From Saccoglossus kowalevskii (taxonomy: Eukaryota > Hemichordata > Enteropneusta > Harrimaniidae), in assembly GCF_000003605.2 (NCBI RefSeq), contig NW_003123907.1, positions 2,375-62,343 on the forward strand: 59,969 nt of DNA, written 5' to 3'. A model generated the notes under the pieces. The model saw only the letters and a list, made by a program, of their open reading frames with translations, ran no database searches and was not told where the DNA came from. The position numbers and the translations under genes are program-made. Positions 11,605 through 25,800 of the stretch are shown in pieces; position 1 is the stretch's first letter; each line of letters starts with the position of its first letter.

Positions 11605-14180
11605 TGTATCATTTCGTTTCTCGTTTTCTATTACAACAACATAGTCACACTTAAAAAATGTTTCTATTCATGAACAGACAATAATTGAATAGTGCGAATT
11701 CGTGATAAAACCGAAATTGCTAGAAAGGAATCAGTGCCACACACAGCAATGATTACATCACATTATTATGCGTAATCAATGTGCCTATGCAGAGAATACG
11801 TTAACACTGATAATCGTCTACGGGAAATCCCTAGTGAATTAGAAGCAGATTCTGCCCTATTGGTGCTTGACCTTTGTCTACATTTATATCACCAGAGGCG
11901 ACAAAACAAGTTCTTACTTATCCTATTTAGTAAGTATGTCGTTATGGTTCTTTACATAGCAAATAGAGCGCATAAACACGGGTAATTTGATTCAAACAAT
12001 TGATGTAAAATAAAATAAAATAAAAAAGGAAATAGTATTACCATCCAATACACACAATGGCGTTAAAGTAAACCCTCAAAAGTTAGCATAACACGTGCAC
12101 ACATCGTGTAACAGTAAATTGTGTCATGTAGGTAAATTTGATGTTTAATGTTCACAAGTCAAACGACGTAGTGAAGTCTCAATACTGCAGAAAAATCGAC
12201 ATATAAAATGACCACTGATGTTCATATCCTATGCTCAATCGACGACGTACAAATAGAGGTAGACGACTATCCAATCGAGTATTTAGTCAGATAATCTGTT
12301 TTCTGATAAAACATCTATTTACAAATGTAATAGAGAACACACAGAACACAGATCAGAAAAAAAGAGACCAATGCGATTAAGGATGTTACTTGTAAATGTA
12401 TGGATATAGAGACGTGTATAGAGTAGCTGTCAAGACTTAACGCTATCAAGATTGATATGAGAAGTAAGGATTTGTATATTAGTTGCCCTTTATGCTATAC
12501 GATTACGAATTGCTAGGGGCACAGGTGCAAATACAGGAATGAAACTGCCCGCCAGTAGCTGGATACACATAGCGGATTGTTTTCTTCAAGTTTACACACA
12601 CATTGAAGATATGGCGAATATTATATCACATCCTGTATTCTATTTTGTATTTCATTTTTTATTTCACTGATGATAAAGGTAAAGGCCATGTGTTCATGAG
12701 AGCTGCGTAAATTACATAGACCGAATTGTGATTTTACGGCAGTCCACTGATTAGATTTTTATGTGGTCTTAAAAATCTTCAATTTCTCAATGGAAAACTG
12801 ATTAGGCTCGCGAGTACATTGTATGGTTAAAGAATGATTCGGAAGTGGAATATAAAAATACTCGAAATGGTCATCAAAACGTGGGTATATAAAACTGTAA
12901 TGATTTAGGAATACAATGTGTGTAACCTTTAAAATAGAGTAATGTCAGCCATCCAGATTTTAGGAATATACATTTGGTTAATAGGACAACCGTTAATTAA
13001 TTGGATGTATATAAATCGAACTAAAAAACTATACAATATGAGGATATAATTAGATATCAGTTCACAGAAAATTGCACAAAATGCAGAAATACTTCTCATA
13101 TGGTACTAGTGATATTAAAAAATCCAGCTAGCATGATTTTCATGAAGCACGAGGTTTAGCCATGTTATACATTTCACGAAAGAGAAAAGTGCCTAAACTA
13201 TCATTAACTTCATACTGAGAATGAGATCGGGATACTCACCTAATATGAACTTTCCACAGAATAGAATATATTACGTACAGTGCCGTCCTAGAGCAACATT
13301 GTAGCTCATACCGTTCACGTGATCAAAATTTTAACTTTTAAACCCCAATCACAACCAGTCTTTAAGACATCGCTTGAATGAGCAATCTGTTGTTCTTGAC
13401 CTAAACCCTGACATGGAAACATTGATGTACTTTGCTTAGAACAGTAATTGACTCACTTAAGCCTTTTTAAACAATACTCCCACCTAACCGCGAAGGAAGT
13501 ATAAAGAGCGCCCATGATCTGATCTGACAGCCCTTGCGGCAAAAAGGAAACCAATTCTTAAATGACATTAACGCTCCCCCGTGGACAGCATACATTATAT
13601 ATGCTTCTACCTTGGGCGGCGCTTTGATTGTAAAGAACAGCAGGCAATATATGTACAGACGTCGTTGGCAGTGACACACAGACCTTTGGTAGTTTATGAC
13701 TAGTAAGAATTTAATGTGAATATAAGTATACTTTTAGTACACTCTCTGTTTTTATGTGCACTTTAGTATACCCCCCAAAAATTATAAGATATAGTAATTA
13801 ACCGACTACCTAACTAATACTATTTTGGAGTTATTATGTGGATGACGTGCACATATACGTTTTAATGCTTACAAGTTTTTTTTTCTCAGATTCTTGCAAT
13901 GACTAAGAATGTTACCACGGTAATATAACGAGTAATAAATAATAATAACGAATGACGGCATCCCGGTTCTCACATGAATGTATGATGTGCGCTCATGTGG
14001 CATGGTTTCCGTATCAACCATAAAAACTTTCACTATCAATTGAAATTTTCTATAACAACACCTCGAATTAAGAAGAATGTAGCAAATTGTCGATGTGTCG
14101 CGCTGCTTATCTACACAACACAGCGGCGTGTCTGACACGGCAAGTTTGATTGTTCAACCTGCCGTGAAGAACGTTTGCAA
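11605..14180. other. Non-coding stretch
   Basis: No recognisable exon. It holds short A-rich runs of AAAAT type near 12007-12028 and a minus-strand GTGAGT donor-like site at 13242. Frames of 60-90 codons here look random. Confidence 0.5.
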
Positions 14181-14668
14181 CCTGGGGATTGTTGCCATCT
14201 CCAAGCGTGTATGTCTCCGTGAATGACTGGACATGTCGGTCCCTGGGGATTGTTGCCATTTCCAAGCGTGTATGTCTCTGTGAATGCCTGGACATGTCGG
14301 TCCCTGGGGATTGTTGCCATCTCCAAGCGTGTATGTCTCCGTGAATGCTTGGATATGTCGGTCCCTGGGGATTGTTGCCATCTCCAAGCGTGTATGTCTC
14401 CGTGAATGCCTGGATATGTCGGTCCCTGGGGATTGTTGCCATTTCCAAGCGTGTATGTCTCCGTGAATGCCTGGATATGTCGGTCCCTGGGGATTGTTGC
14501 CATTTCCAAGCGTGTATGTCTCCGTGAATGCTTGGATATGTCGGTCCCTGGGGATTGTTGCCATCTCCAAGCGTGTATGTCTCCGTGAATGCTTGGATAT
14601 GTCGGTCCCTGGGGATTGTTGCCATTTCCAAGCGTGTATGTCTCCGTGAATGCCTGGACATGTCGGTC
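14181..14668. repeat. 61-bp minisatellite, 8 copies
   Basis: 488 bases, exactly eight 61-base units. Units differ at a few positions, such as TTTCC/TCTCC, GCCTGG/GCTTGG/GACTGG and GGACATG/GGATATG. Because 61 is not a multiple of three, each reading frame passes through the unit in rotation. This produces overlapping open frames of up to 193 codons on the minus strand that are repeat translations, not genes. Confidence 0.95.
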
Positions 14669-17600
14669 ACATATGTATGTTACTTTAACCATAAACGTGG
14701 TTAATAATAATCGAAATCAGGATCACCGCCAGACACCTCAATAAAGGGATATATCGAGGGACGGGTTACTTTTACAGTGGGAGGTTGTTACGGAAATTAC
14801 GACCACACACAACGGTCTGAGATATTTCTACTGCACGACGACACACTATTGATATGACCATACAAGATCAAGGAGCCTGCTACTCGTTAGGCCTAGCTTC
14901 ATTTCAATATACCAAATTAAATGGAATTTAAATTAAGCTATTAATATTTTGTTGTTTTTTAGTCTTCTGAATAGGAATGTTAATAATCATTATGATAGCA
15001 TCGATCTTTATGAAGACCCAGACGTTCATGTGAATGTAGGTCTTTGGCAACCACTTATAAGTGGGGAATCATACATATTGCAGCGTGGGCAAAAAACCAC
15101 GTGGTTGATTAGTATATGTGATACATCTTTGAACACGATTCGCAGTCTAGACCGTGGATTCAATTCATGCGTAAACTATTGCTTCCGAGCTAATACACTA
15201 ACATGGCTCCAAAATAAATGCAACTACTTGGAATCGATGTGTTTTAATCCTTACAAGGGTGTATTTAAGCAGGTAGACCTAAGGTGTCTGTCACTAGCTA
15301 GCGCAGACTTAAGTTCAAATGAACCGCGCAGTTATTTATAGATCTTTTTGTCTAACTCTAAAATAAAATACAATGTATACTGTAAAGTACCATATTCACG
15401 CAGAAACTATTCAAAGAGAAAGACATGCTCTGGAACATGTTCTAATATATATATTTGTTCCTGGCAGGAGGCTAAATAATGTGGATTTGTTGATATACAA
15501 CTATTCATCTATATAAGAAGGTTACGTAAATACTGAGGATAGACAGTATTGTATATGATAACTAAAAACCACCACGCGTAGATATATGCGGTTTTATTGT
15601 ACATACGTTAAAAAGCAAATAATCGACCCATGCATCTCAATCGCACACTCACTCTAGCATAATAACATCGATTGTTGTTATATAAAAGCAGATATGAGTC
15701 GTTACAGTTATTTGCATTTAATAATATATCCGTGTGTATATGTTAGAGAATACGTTTCATGCGTCGCTTGCTTCTATAGTATTCCGAAGACTAAAAGTCT
15801 GAAAACAAATGTATGTAGCAGACGTCCATGAATATCCGACTATCACTAATATTATTACCGTCTTCTTACAAATGTTTAGGGCACGCCCAGAAGACCTTGT
15901 CAATTCTCCACCCCTAGGCTTACTTACGTTGATGTACTGTTCCTTTCGGGTGGCTGAATGTTAAATAACAAATGATGAAATAAAGATAGCGTTTTCGCGA
16001 AACGTACAGTTTTATCAAACTATGGAACAGATCTTTCGCTGTGGGTTACCTTTGTTTACAAGGCTGCACCTCAGGAAGGGGTGTCCTCTGTAAAATGTAA
16101 TCGACTGTAATTGCCCATGAAAGCAGAAAGGGCGGCATTTAAGCGGTGGCAAAGGGATGTTGTATAATTTGATGTCGTCTGGTCTAGTGCGGTCAATGCA
16201 GATTAGTATGCATGGGCGGTGGATTTTAAAGAGTTTAAACGAAACGTACCTCAGATTCTCAATTAAGGTATTATGTGAGCATCACTGCACTCATATTTGC
16301 GGGCTTCTGGTGAGCGTGATATCCGATTACGTCACACTAGACTCGTTCGGAGTCGATTTATGAAGCACGCCGTCAACATATCGTGCATGCAATCAAATGA
16401 GCCAAATAAACTCAACGTTTTCAGGATTCCAGTGTTCAAAATTACACATGTACCGGCATACAGTAGTGAGTTAGATATTTGGAGCATAATTGTTGTGAAT
16501 ATCGCACGAACGAGCCAGCAAATTGCGTGACGTACTATGACAAACATGCTACGTGACACAAAAACCCGCATGTTGGCGTTCGTGGTTATTTTGACAACAT
16601 GACATGGATATCTAGTGCTATCAATGATAAAATATTGCTAGTATCAGTGATTGAATGATTGATAAGATTTATATGAGTAGTTTTGTTAAAGTCTAAAGGG
16701 AATTGATCAATTGTCTATTATGCTAAATAGATTGGCTTTCACCTTTATGTGATAAATATTCGACACAATTACATACATTTCTTGCGTACTATGTGATAGA
16801 TGCGTTATCCTGCGGTCACGTTTAATGCCATGGGATATTTGCTTAGACATCTACCACTGTTATATTTGTTACAGGAGTAGTTTGCATTGAGCGCTGTGGA
16901 CGATTAAACTGCTGACTTAATAGTTGGAATTACATACGTCATAGGGTAATCTACGAAAATTTTGCTATTACGATGCATTTGTAAAATGAAGTAAACAATT
17001 CACATGTTAGTATTTGGAATGCAAAGAGATGTTCAGCCCTGAAATATACTACAAGCTCAGTGTTTATATTAGGACGCTACAAAATAAGGCATTTTGCTAA
17101 AAACGTTTACATTCTGATTAGCCAATTTTCTAATTGATAACATGTGGTTTTATTTGCATGGAATGTTTTTCATCAACTCATATTTACGTTTGGCTAAAAT
17201 GAGTGCTGTATCTAATTATTAGAAGCTACACTAGCCAAGCACGTAGAAAAGTAAAACCCTGCAGATAAAATAGTTAATATACCCTTGCCACGTCTAATAA
17301 AACATTCCATGCGTATATTGATCCACATGTACTCCATGAACAAACACTGGTAGATATCATTATATGGACCGTTCAATCAGCATGCAATATGGACAATCAA
17401 GAGCAGAATCAACACAAATACTCGTCACCGTGACAATTTAACATGAAATGGTACAATGTAAACAGATTACATCACTGAGTCTGATTTAAAAGTGCTATTT
17501 TCCTGCTTTCCACAACATTACATTGGAGAACATGATCTAACAGAAACTGAAATGATAGTGATAGCATAGAGGATACTCTATTCAGACGCGTTTCCACCAG

Positions 17601-20600
17601 ACTTATCCATGGTTGAATAGTGACATGATAAAGATGACTTTATAAAGGTCACAGTGTGTTGACGATAACACACTTCAGCCACCGTTTAGATGATGTACCG
17701 CCTAAGGGTGGGGTGAACGCAACGAGAATCTCGATCATTCTTGCGTGTTAGTTGTATGAATATCAACACAAACGCCCATGAATCGAGTGGACCTCGCGCA
17801 TAAAATTTATCACATTTCTCTTTTTTCACTCTATCAATACAGGCGCTGGTTATGTAAAACGCAACATTATCTAAAAATAACAACGAATGACATAACGGAT
17901 ACGAATAACAAATACAAGTTGAGCTCTGATAACACAAGAACCAACGTGAACAAAAATAGTTCAACCGCAGAAGAATTAATACATACCATTCAGCTACAAA
18001 ATCCAAAATTGTGATACAAATTATTTTTTTCCAGACCAGCTACACCATTAGGCAGAGCAGACAGTTACTGGGAAACCATTATATATGAAAAAGACGGCGG
18101 TATTTTCCAAAGAATTGTGGCTGAAGGGTAATTATCCGAAGACCAACCGACACCATAACAAGAGAGACGCCTTGAAGCGTTGGAATCACTCGCAGTTTGA
18201 TTGATGAATGATCCTTTTGATTAGCATGAAATTGTTTAGCCTCTAGTAAGTCTCGCAATCAACGATTTACAAAATCTCTTGATATCTTTCACAATCTCTG
18301 CAAAGACAAACTAGTCTGGACGTACGTACGTACATATGTATGTACGCTACTCACACTACGGCAATGCTCACATAATGTCATCAGTGCAAGACATGCGCAC
18401 AACTCTTCTATTCCCCGACATTCATTATGCAGAAATACAAGTATCACTTATGAAATCAAACCATCGCATTGTAACATTGTAGAAAGGGGCAACATTCTAA
18501 TTACTTCGCTAAAAGGGGTCATAGCAAACGTGAAATTGCATGATAAAGATATTTACATTAATTTACGTTAAAACTACGCTTGAAAAATTGGTAAATATCG
18601 CCAAAGCATAAGATACAACTACGAATTGCTTTATATTTATTCATTTCTTTATATGAATATTTTGGTAACACAGCGAGCTTGTTATGCATGGAAGCATGTT
18701 GCGTGAAGTAGGGCGTGAAAGGTGTCTGTTAACACCGATCGAAGGATTACTGACTAAGTTTTAGTGATATTTCATTCTGATCCCGTACGTGAACGAATCT
18801 CTTCCTGGATATGAACTGACAAGGTATGCTCAATCACAAGGCTAGACTATATCCACAAAGTAGGTGAGGCGATGATTGGTTGATCAACACGAACGCACAA
18901 TATTGAAATATGATTGACTAAACCTGAAAGCTTCACAATTGAATTATTCTTTGTGTGCATTACGTCACTCTGCAACACACTCCTGGGCATTGAATAATTA
19001 CTGGGTAGTCCATTAAAATTGCAAAGATATCGTCGGGATCTCACGTACCCATGAACACCACAGAGGGCGCTATAAATTAGGCTAGATTTAAATTAAAATT
19101 TACACTGAGCACATGGTAAATAAATAAGAATATTATGTAACTGAAAATGTCCATAGAATTTCACTTATAGTACATGAATACGTTAAATACACTGTACTAT
19201 CGAGCTAAATGTACATAATTAGGAGTCGATATTCGTGTCGATCTGTGTATAAACCATTGAACTAACAATACGTGTTGTTAGAATACTTACTATCTAATTT
19301 GCATGGAGACTGAATTTAACCATGTTCCATGATTCAACGCTGATGACATTAATTAAATAAATAGTCACGGTTGTCTCGTGTCAGGGTTTTTACAGTGGGC
19401 TTAGGGGATATAATACGCAATAAGTACAAATAATAACTACATTCGTGATGGGACAAACGAAATGGATAAGAACGTGCGGAAACTAGCGTAGAATCGGAAT
19501 AATAATACACAATACACGTAAAATATAAAGATAAATTAAAACCTATTGAGAAAGAGGTAAAATAATAAAGAATTGATTTGACACAGTTACCACGGCAAAC
19601 AGATCTATCTCCTAAGTATCGCTCACATGGGTGGGAAAATTCATTTGGGGCCTCATTATACATCAACAAATTGGCTTTATTGACATATTTAAAATGTTCG
19701 AATGAGAGTTCAAATGAGAGACCCCATGCAGAACAACGTAATGTGGCTGATAGTATTTGCATCTGGGGTATTCGATGCACACCGTATTGCTGAGTTATGA
19801 TCCGTGACAACTCTTTCTTTATGGTAGCTACTGTCATAAAACACATCTATAATAAGCTGATACGTTTTTTGATAACGATCAATTATTACGCATGCAACCA
19901 TGGAAAGTACGATGATATAACAAGTACAGTATATAATATATATATATATACGTATTTTGTTGCGAGACAACATGGCGACAAATGTAATGGTAACATATGT
20001 ACTTATGAGCCTAATCTAACTAACATACGCCCACCGTTCCATGGGGAGATTGTTGATGCATTTGATTGCTGTTAAAAAGACAAGTATATATTATGCTACA
20101 AACCTTGACAAGCGATTATTTTCAGGGATTTCAAAATATTATTCGTTCAGTTACATTTTGTAAAGTTGTCATAGCAACAACTTTCATAATTTGTCGCTTT
20201 TCTTCTGTAACTTGATAGACACTTTAATTCCTAGTAGGTCTTTTATTAAATGGTACTCTATATAACCGTTTAATCTTGCTGTGTTCTAATTGCTACCAGT
20301 CTAAAATACTGTGCCATGCTGTGATAAAGATCATTATGTTACGTGATGGAACTAAATATATCCTAACAAGCCTCAATGCATCGATATGCATCATGTAATA
20401 TGTATTTTCTACTGTAATAAGGCATCTGATATTATCCCTTATCACTGCAAGAATTGGAAGTAGACCTCTGTAATCGCCAGGTGATGTCGGCGCTATGTTA
20501 TGCGGTGGTTTGATATAATCTGCTTGTAGAATGGTAGTTATCCATTTAATGACAAACAATTATATGCATTTACGTCAATGGCGTTCAAGGTACATTATAC

Positions 20601-22758
20601 GAATATTTAAAAATAAACATACGGGTAAAAATATATACAATATAACAGCACAAATTGGCTCTAACCATCACGCGGATACGGGGGAGTTAACAAACTCCCC
20701 ATACACAAATGTAATTGTCAGCTACAAAATCATATCATCTGGTGTGTCATATTGACATCTACGCCAAATATATATATAAGTGTTAACATCAAATATGATT
20801 AAAGACCGTTAACTTGATGTTATTCTAATAATATTTAAATACCTTGCACACAAATGTGTAGATGAAAATGATATAAACATTAAATGACATCATGATAATA
20901 TTGTTTACTGCTTTAATAAACCATATCGACTCTCTTTATTTTGCAAGCATTATGTTAACGGGATTATATCAAATTATATTCACATTAGCCAGTATAATAT
21001 TTATATAATATATCATGAATGCTTTATTGCGGGCAACTTGTATCTAACAAGGATAAGCCATAGATGTGTTATTTCAGAGTCAATTTTAAGAGGTGCTGTG
21101 GCAAACGATGAACAGTGAGAAACACTAACATACAAACCACTTTTTGACAATTAGCTGAGCAATTGGCCGTATCGCCCTACTTCATGTTTCAAATCAGGAT
21201 ATATAGAATAATAAGGCTAGCTCGTACTTATTAGCGAAGATATTTATGAACAGTCCTAACAAATGTCAGATTTCTACAACAAAGACTCTGGAGGGTTTTC
21301 AATGTGCTTTGTATTCCAAACTAGAGAATGCCGTTTATTCTGAAATGCTTTGATTGTGATACTTAGCAATTGAAAACTATTCGACCCTTTCACAATTTAA
21401 TATAAGACTGCCCTCAAGGTAATCTAAAGATGTAAGTGTAACAATAATTGTACGGAGAATAGAATAGAATAGAATGGGTAATTTATGAAAAGTGAAACAC
21501 ACAAAATTAAGTTTCAAATTTCAATGTAATCACATTTTAAAAATATGGCAAAAAATGAGAAACTCTTTAAACGCACACACAAGCATGAAAAGCACATCAG
21601 ATATAATTAGATAAAATTATGAATAATTGTGTTGAATGTCTTATGACGTCATTTACAACAATACCATGTTAACATCTACTCTGACCATATAGGTCATAAA
21701 ATACTAATGGAACCACGATGAGTTACATCATGACGTCATCGATATATCAGCATGACACTTATAGCGAGTGTACTCTTTGTTTAAACGTACGTGACAGGTC
21801 ACTTACACAATTGATTGTGCCCTGACACGTGTAATAGTATCACAGGAAACACTAGGGGTGCCCAGCAGTAAGCCACAATTGAGTATTTTTTTGGATGGGA
21901 GATATACAATATTGTAACATGCAATTAGCGCATTTCAGAATATATAAAAAGAAAGCTAAAAACAAATGCAATTCCTAGAAATGTACAAGTCATGCAAATG
22001 CGATTCTGAGAAATAGAAATTATTTTGGTTTAAATTACTGGTCTCTAGATTAGGTTTCAGAATTATTAGCTGAACCAATTCCATAGCAAGAAAGTCATAT
22101 TTACTCACGGTGGTTTTACAAGCATTACAATGAAACTAAATCGCGTTAACTGTGACACATGACACTAAAAGGTACGATGTCACCCACAACTGCAAATATT
22201 AACACTAACCAATTTTATGCGCGAGCGCTTATGTAGACTATAGTGAAAAGTTATATCCATTACATCAAAAAATGTTGAACAGCAAAAAGGCGAGTTTCAA
22301 CAAAAATATGTTCATTAAATATTTTTTGGAAAATAAGGGATTAAGAAACTATCCCAAAAGCCTGAATGAGATGACTTTTTGTTGAGTGAACATATTTTAT
22401 ATCTATCCTCGAACAATAAGGATATAGTTCATATAAAATAATTGTGTATAACAAACCTAATTCACTAATTAACTAAATAATCAACACTTTCAAAGACTGC
22501 AAGATAGGGAATCTCTACTTATGAAGTACAAATATATCACCATGTATATCAATTCCCAATGGATACATCAAACTGTAATTTTATATAGGCAGAGTCCCTC
22601 TGGATTCGCGTTCGCAATTCTCTATTCTACTTTCCTTCAAACTGGCCTACTCTGCACAGGTAATGTTGCAGCTTCACAAAACAACTGACATTGCTCATTT
22701 TATTAATTCTGCTTTAATTTGTCATGTTTAACAGTGCTGCACAACTTTGGGGTCGTGG
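14669..22758. other. Non-coding stretch
   Basis: No recognised gene; CpG is high for an animal (about 34 CpG in 15001-15960). A 130-codon frame (14949-15341, plus) and a 165-codon frame (19349-19846, minus) have no recognisable motifs and no convincing splice or start context, and are judged chance. Other items: an (ACGT)-type run near 18320-18345, a GGGGAGTT/AACTCCCC hairpin at 20681-20700, a short AGAAT run near 21457-21476, and a cluster of palindromic response elements at 21644-21738. Confidence 0.5.
21644..21738. promoter_or_regulatory. Candidate regulatory cluster: two CRE palindromes flanking an everted AGGTCA-type site
   Basis: Perfect TGACGTCA lies at 21644-21651 and again at 21731-21738. 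Between them, at 21682-21696, lies TGACCATATAGGTCA, an everted pair of nuclear-receptor-like half sites. TGACGTCA is the known CREB/ATF full site. A role as an enhancer is inference from clustering only. Confidence 0.25.
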
Positions 22759-22885
<127 letters not shown>

Positions 22886-25800
22886 GCTTGAAAGTGTGTA
22901 TACGTAAATTCCTCCGTCTTTGTTAAATCGATTGAGGTCACCTCGATTACTCAATAAAGAAAACGTGTTATAGTATATTCGAAGTTATATGCAACGTAAT
23001 ATTGAACGATGCAAGTCAATCCTTGATATACAGCAAACAAATGTAACCTTATGTGACACAGCAATATATATTACTACCCGAAATTGCACGTGTCTGGCGT
23101 CGTGTCCGAATGATATCACAATTTCTCGTTTATTGAAATATTGAATAATAAACTAAATGTGTGCATATACGTACACATATATTTGCCTACCTATTGTTTT
23201 AGCGAAGAAGCATACTATGTTTCTTGCAGAATCGCTAAAGACAGGCTAACTCTAATCGATACTAACAGAAAGTTTATTTCAAACGTGTGATTATACCCAC
23301 AATGATTAACAGGTCAATTATAGAGTAGCTGCAGTTATATTGTATTACGTCACATATAACATATACGATAAGCATTCATTCTCTGAAATTTAACTAGATA
23401 TATATATATATGAGGCAATACATTAATATATATGTATATAGATGTACGAAATACTATCCTCTGGTAAACAATTCTATGTACCCTAAACGTACAGTGCCTT
23501 GAGTATTTATTTCAAAACAATACAAAGAACCGGACCCACGCCGAGGGTACATCAGTATTGTGGGCATTGTTTATACGAGCTACTTGACACTTCATTACTT
23601 ACATCCCATCAAAATAACAACCTTCAATTGTGATGCCGGTGGGTGTGGACAACGTTAAACGTACTCAGAATTTCAGCCTTCGGACATAACTTTTCAACTT
23701 TAGATTTTACTAATGGCATTTGTATGGCTGTAAAGTTGCCTGCACTATTCTCTGCATTTTAACAGAGTGCTTCAGACACAATCCCATTAAATAACCAGAG
23801 GCTACCACGGGTGGATAATGTATCGACACCGACTGGCGAGTTAATTCTGTAGTAAATGACGTCGCGTCTTGAAAAGGTTAAACGAGTGACCAATATTTCC
23901 AATTTGTGGTCATTCAAATCCGCACAGATCAATTAAACAGATTCCAACCACGTTCTTCAATTACATGCAATGATTTAATATCTCATCTGTCATGGGTGAC
24001 ACCTAGTACCGTACTAGATTTAATCTATTACAAAATGAGAAAACCTACAATTTCAAAAAAAAGGGCACCTCCAGTGCGTGTTATTTCTAAAATGGTCTAG
24101 TTCCTGAAACTTTGAACCCCGTAAAATATTACAACAAAAATGTCAACTATCATGTTGATTTCAGACAATTCTATGAGACGTTACAATGTTAATCAGTACA
24201 TCAGGCAATAGTCACGAAATTCACTGTCAGTATCTACGATCAATAACATTACATTTACCGTAACTTCGTAAAAAACTATCCAAGATAGCGAGAACTACGA
24301 GAACGTAAAACTCTCTCGTGGGATACATTCAATCTTTATATTAAGGCAGCAAATAGTTTCTAATTATACACAGTCCGGGTTCCTGAAAGCTGTTTTGAAT
24401 TTCAAACTCCGTACATGGTCACACGTACAGGTTTAATATTCCACATGATATTAGCCGAGTAATTGGACTTTAATGGCCGATTTACTTGTGAAGCGCATGA
24501 TTAGAAATAACTTCTCAGAATTCCCAATTACATCCGTGCAGTTAAGGCCAAGAATTTCAAACGAAATGAGCGACGTATGAACAAGATTAGATCAGCCAAG
24601 TACTGGATTATGAGGAAGATTTAATTTTCAACCTGTGACGGCAAATGTCAGATATGAACTTTAACATTTAATTCCACTGGTACATGTAGATAGTAGCCGT
24701 GTGCATATGTGTACCCACCAAACAATGTCGTGAATCCATTTTCAGTGCAAGAAAATGTGACACCATTGTACCTGCCGATTCTATTCGGTGTATTGTAATC
24801 ATCATGTATTCACATTCTGCCGCCTGAATAGTTCTGTTAGCTATATAATACGAACTTTATTGTCTTGTTCACCTACGGGAGGTGTTGTTTCAGAAATACA
24901 TCTCTAGTATGGACTATGTTTACGAGGTGTGATTTCAGGTCTGACGTGTCGCCAGTCATTTAACAAGAGCACTACATTTTAGCTAATCAAGGTCAGAACC
25001 TTTCATTTTTTTAGTCAGGCTGCGGGTTACACGACTTTCACTCATGCATCCCAACGGTGTATGCTTAGGACAAGATAGTGTTATGTCAGTACAAACTCTG
25101 GGGCTGTAATGTTGAATACATTAATGATTGTTTTTGCGGAGAACTTTAAATATGTGTAGAAAATAATACTCAGTTAGTATAGTTAGACCAAGTTGAACAA
25201 GTGTTATACAAAACCATGCATAATAGAGTTTGAAAGAAAAAGCCACACAGTTCTACATTTATATTTATGGCTTCCCTGCCTCTTTAGCAAAAAAACATGG
25301 GATGAATACTGAGAATGAAGACTCTTCATTTATATCGCTTCAGAGATAAAGAGCACACTCTGGGGGAAAGAGTTTAGTTAAATGTTTCACAAATAGCACC
25401 AATGTGAGAGTAATCAATTATTGTATGGATTTCTAACTTGCAATCACCATTTAATAACCAATCTGTGACAATCACCAAACAATCCCAATATTTGAATAAA
25501 TATGAAAACTATAAATAATTAATTACCATGACAAATCGCATACTATTTAACTTTCATAATATCAGTCACAGTGGCAGATGAACAATTTCAGTAAATAGTA
25601 GAAATATACTATCAAAAAATCAAGTCTGGTCCAGTCCACTAAATATTTGAATGTCCACCCAATATGTATGCGCACCTTATAATTAAATGACATCTGGTAA
25701 TTTGTTCACTGACCTTACATCGACGGAGATAGTATCCGAGAAATATGTGGTCGGTTTTTACTGTGATTCAGGCAGGTATTCCTTGGGGGCACATTTCAGG

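Noticed and set aside
14107-14692. Open frames of up to 193 codons with repeated peptide blocks (GDGNNPQGPTYPSIHGD type)
   Set aside because: They are translations of the 61-bp minisatellite in rotating frames on both strands; no gene features flank them.
14949-15341. 130-codon plus-strand frame
   Set aside because: No domain, no Kozak or splice support and no recognisable family; chance is the simplest explanation.
19349-19846. 165-codon minus-strand frame
   Set aside because: No recognisable motif and a Tyr/Ser/Ile-rich tail typical of AT-rich chance frames; other frames on both strands are also open here.
20681-20700. GGGGAGTT/AACTCCCC hairpin resembling a bacterial terminator
   Set aside because: Eukaryotic context, no T-run and no nearby gene end.
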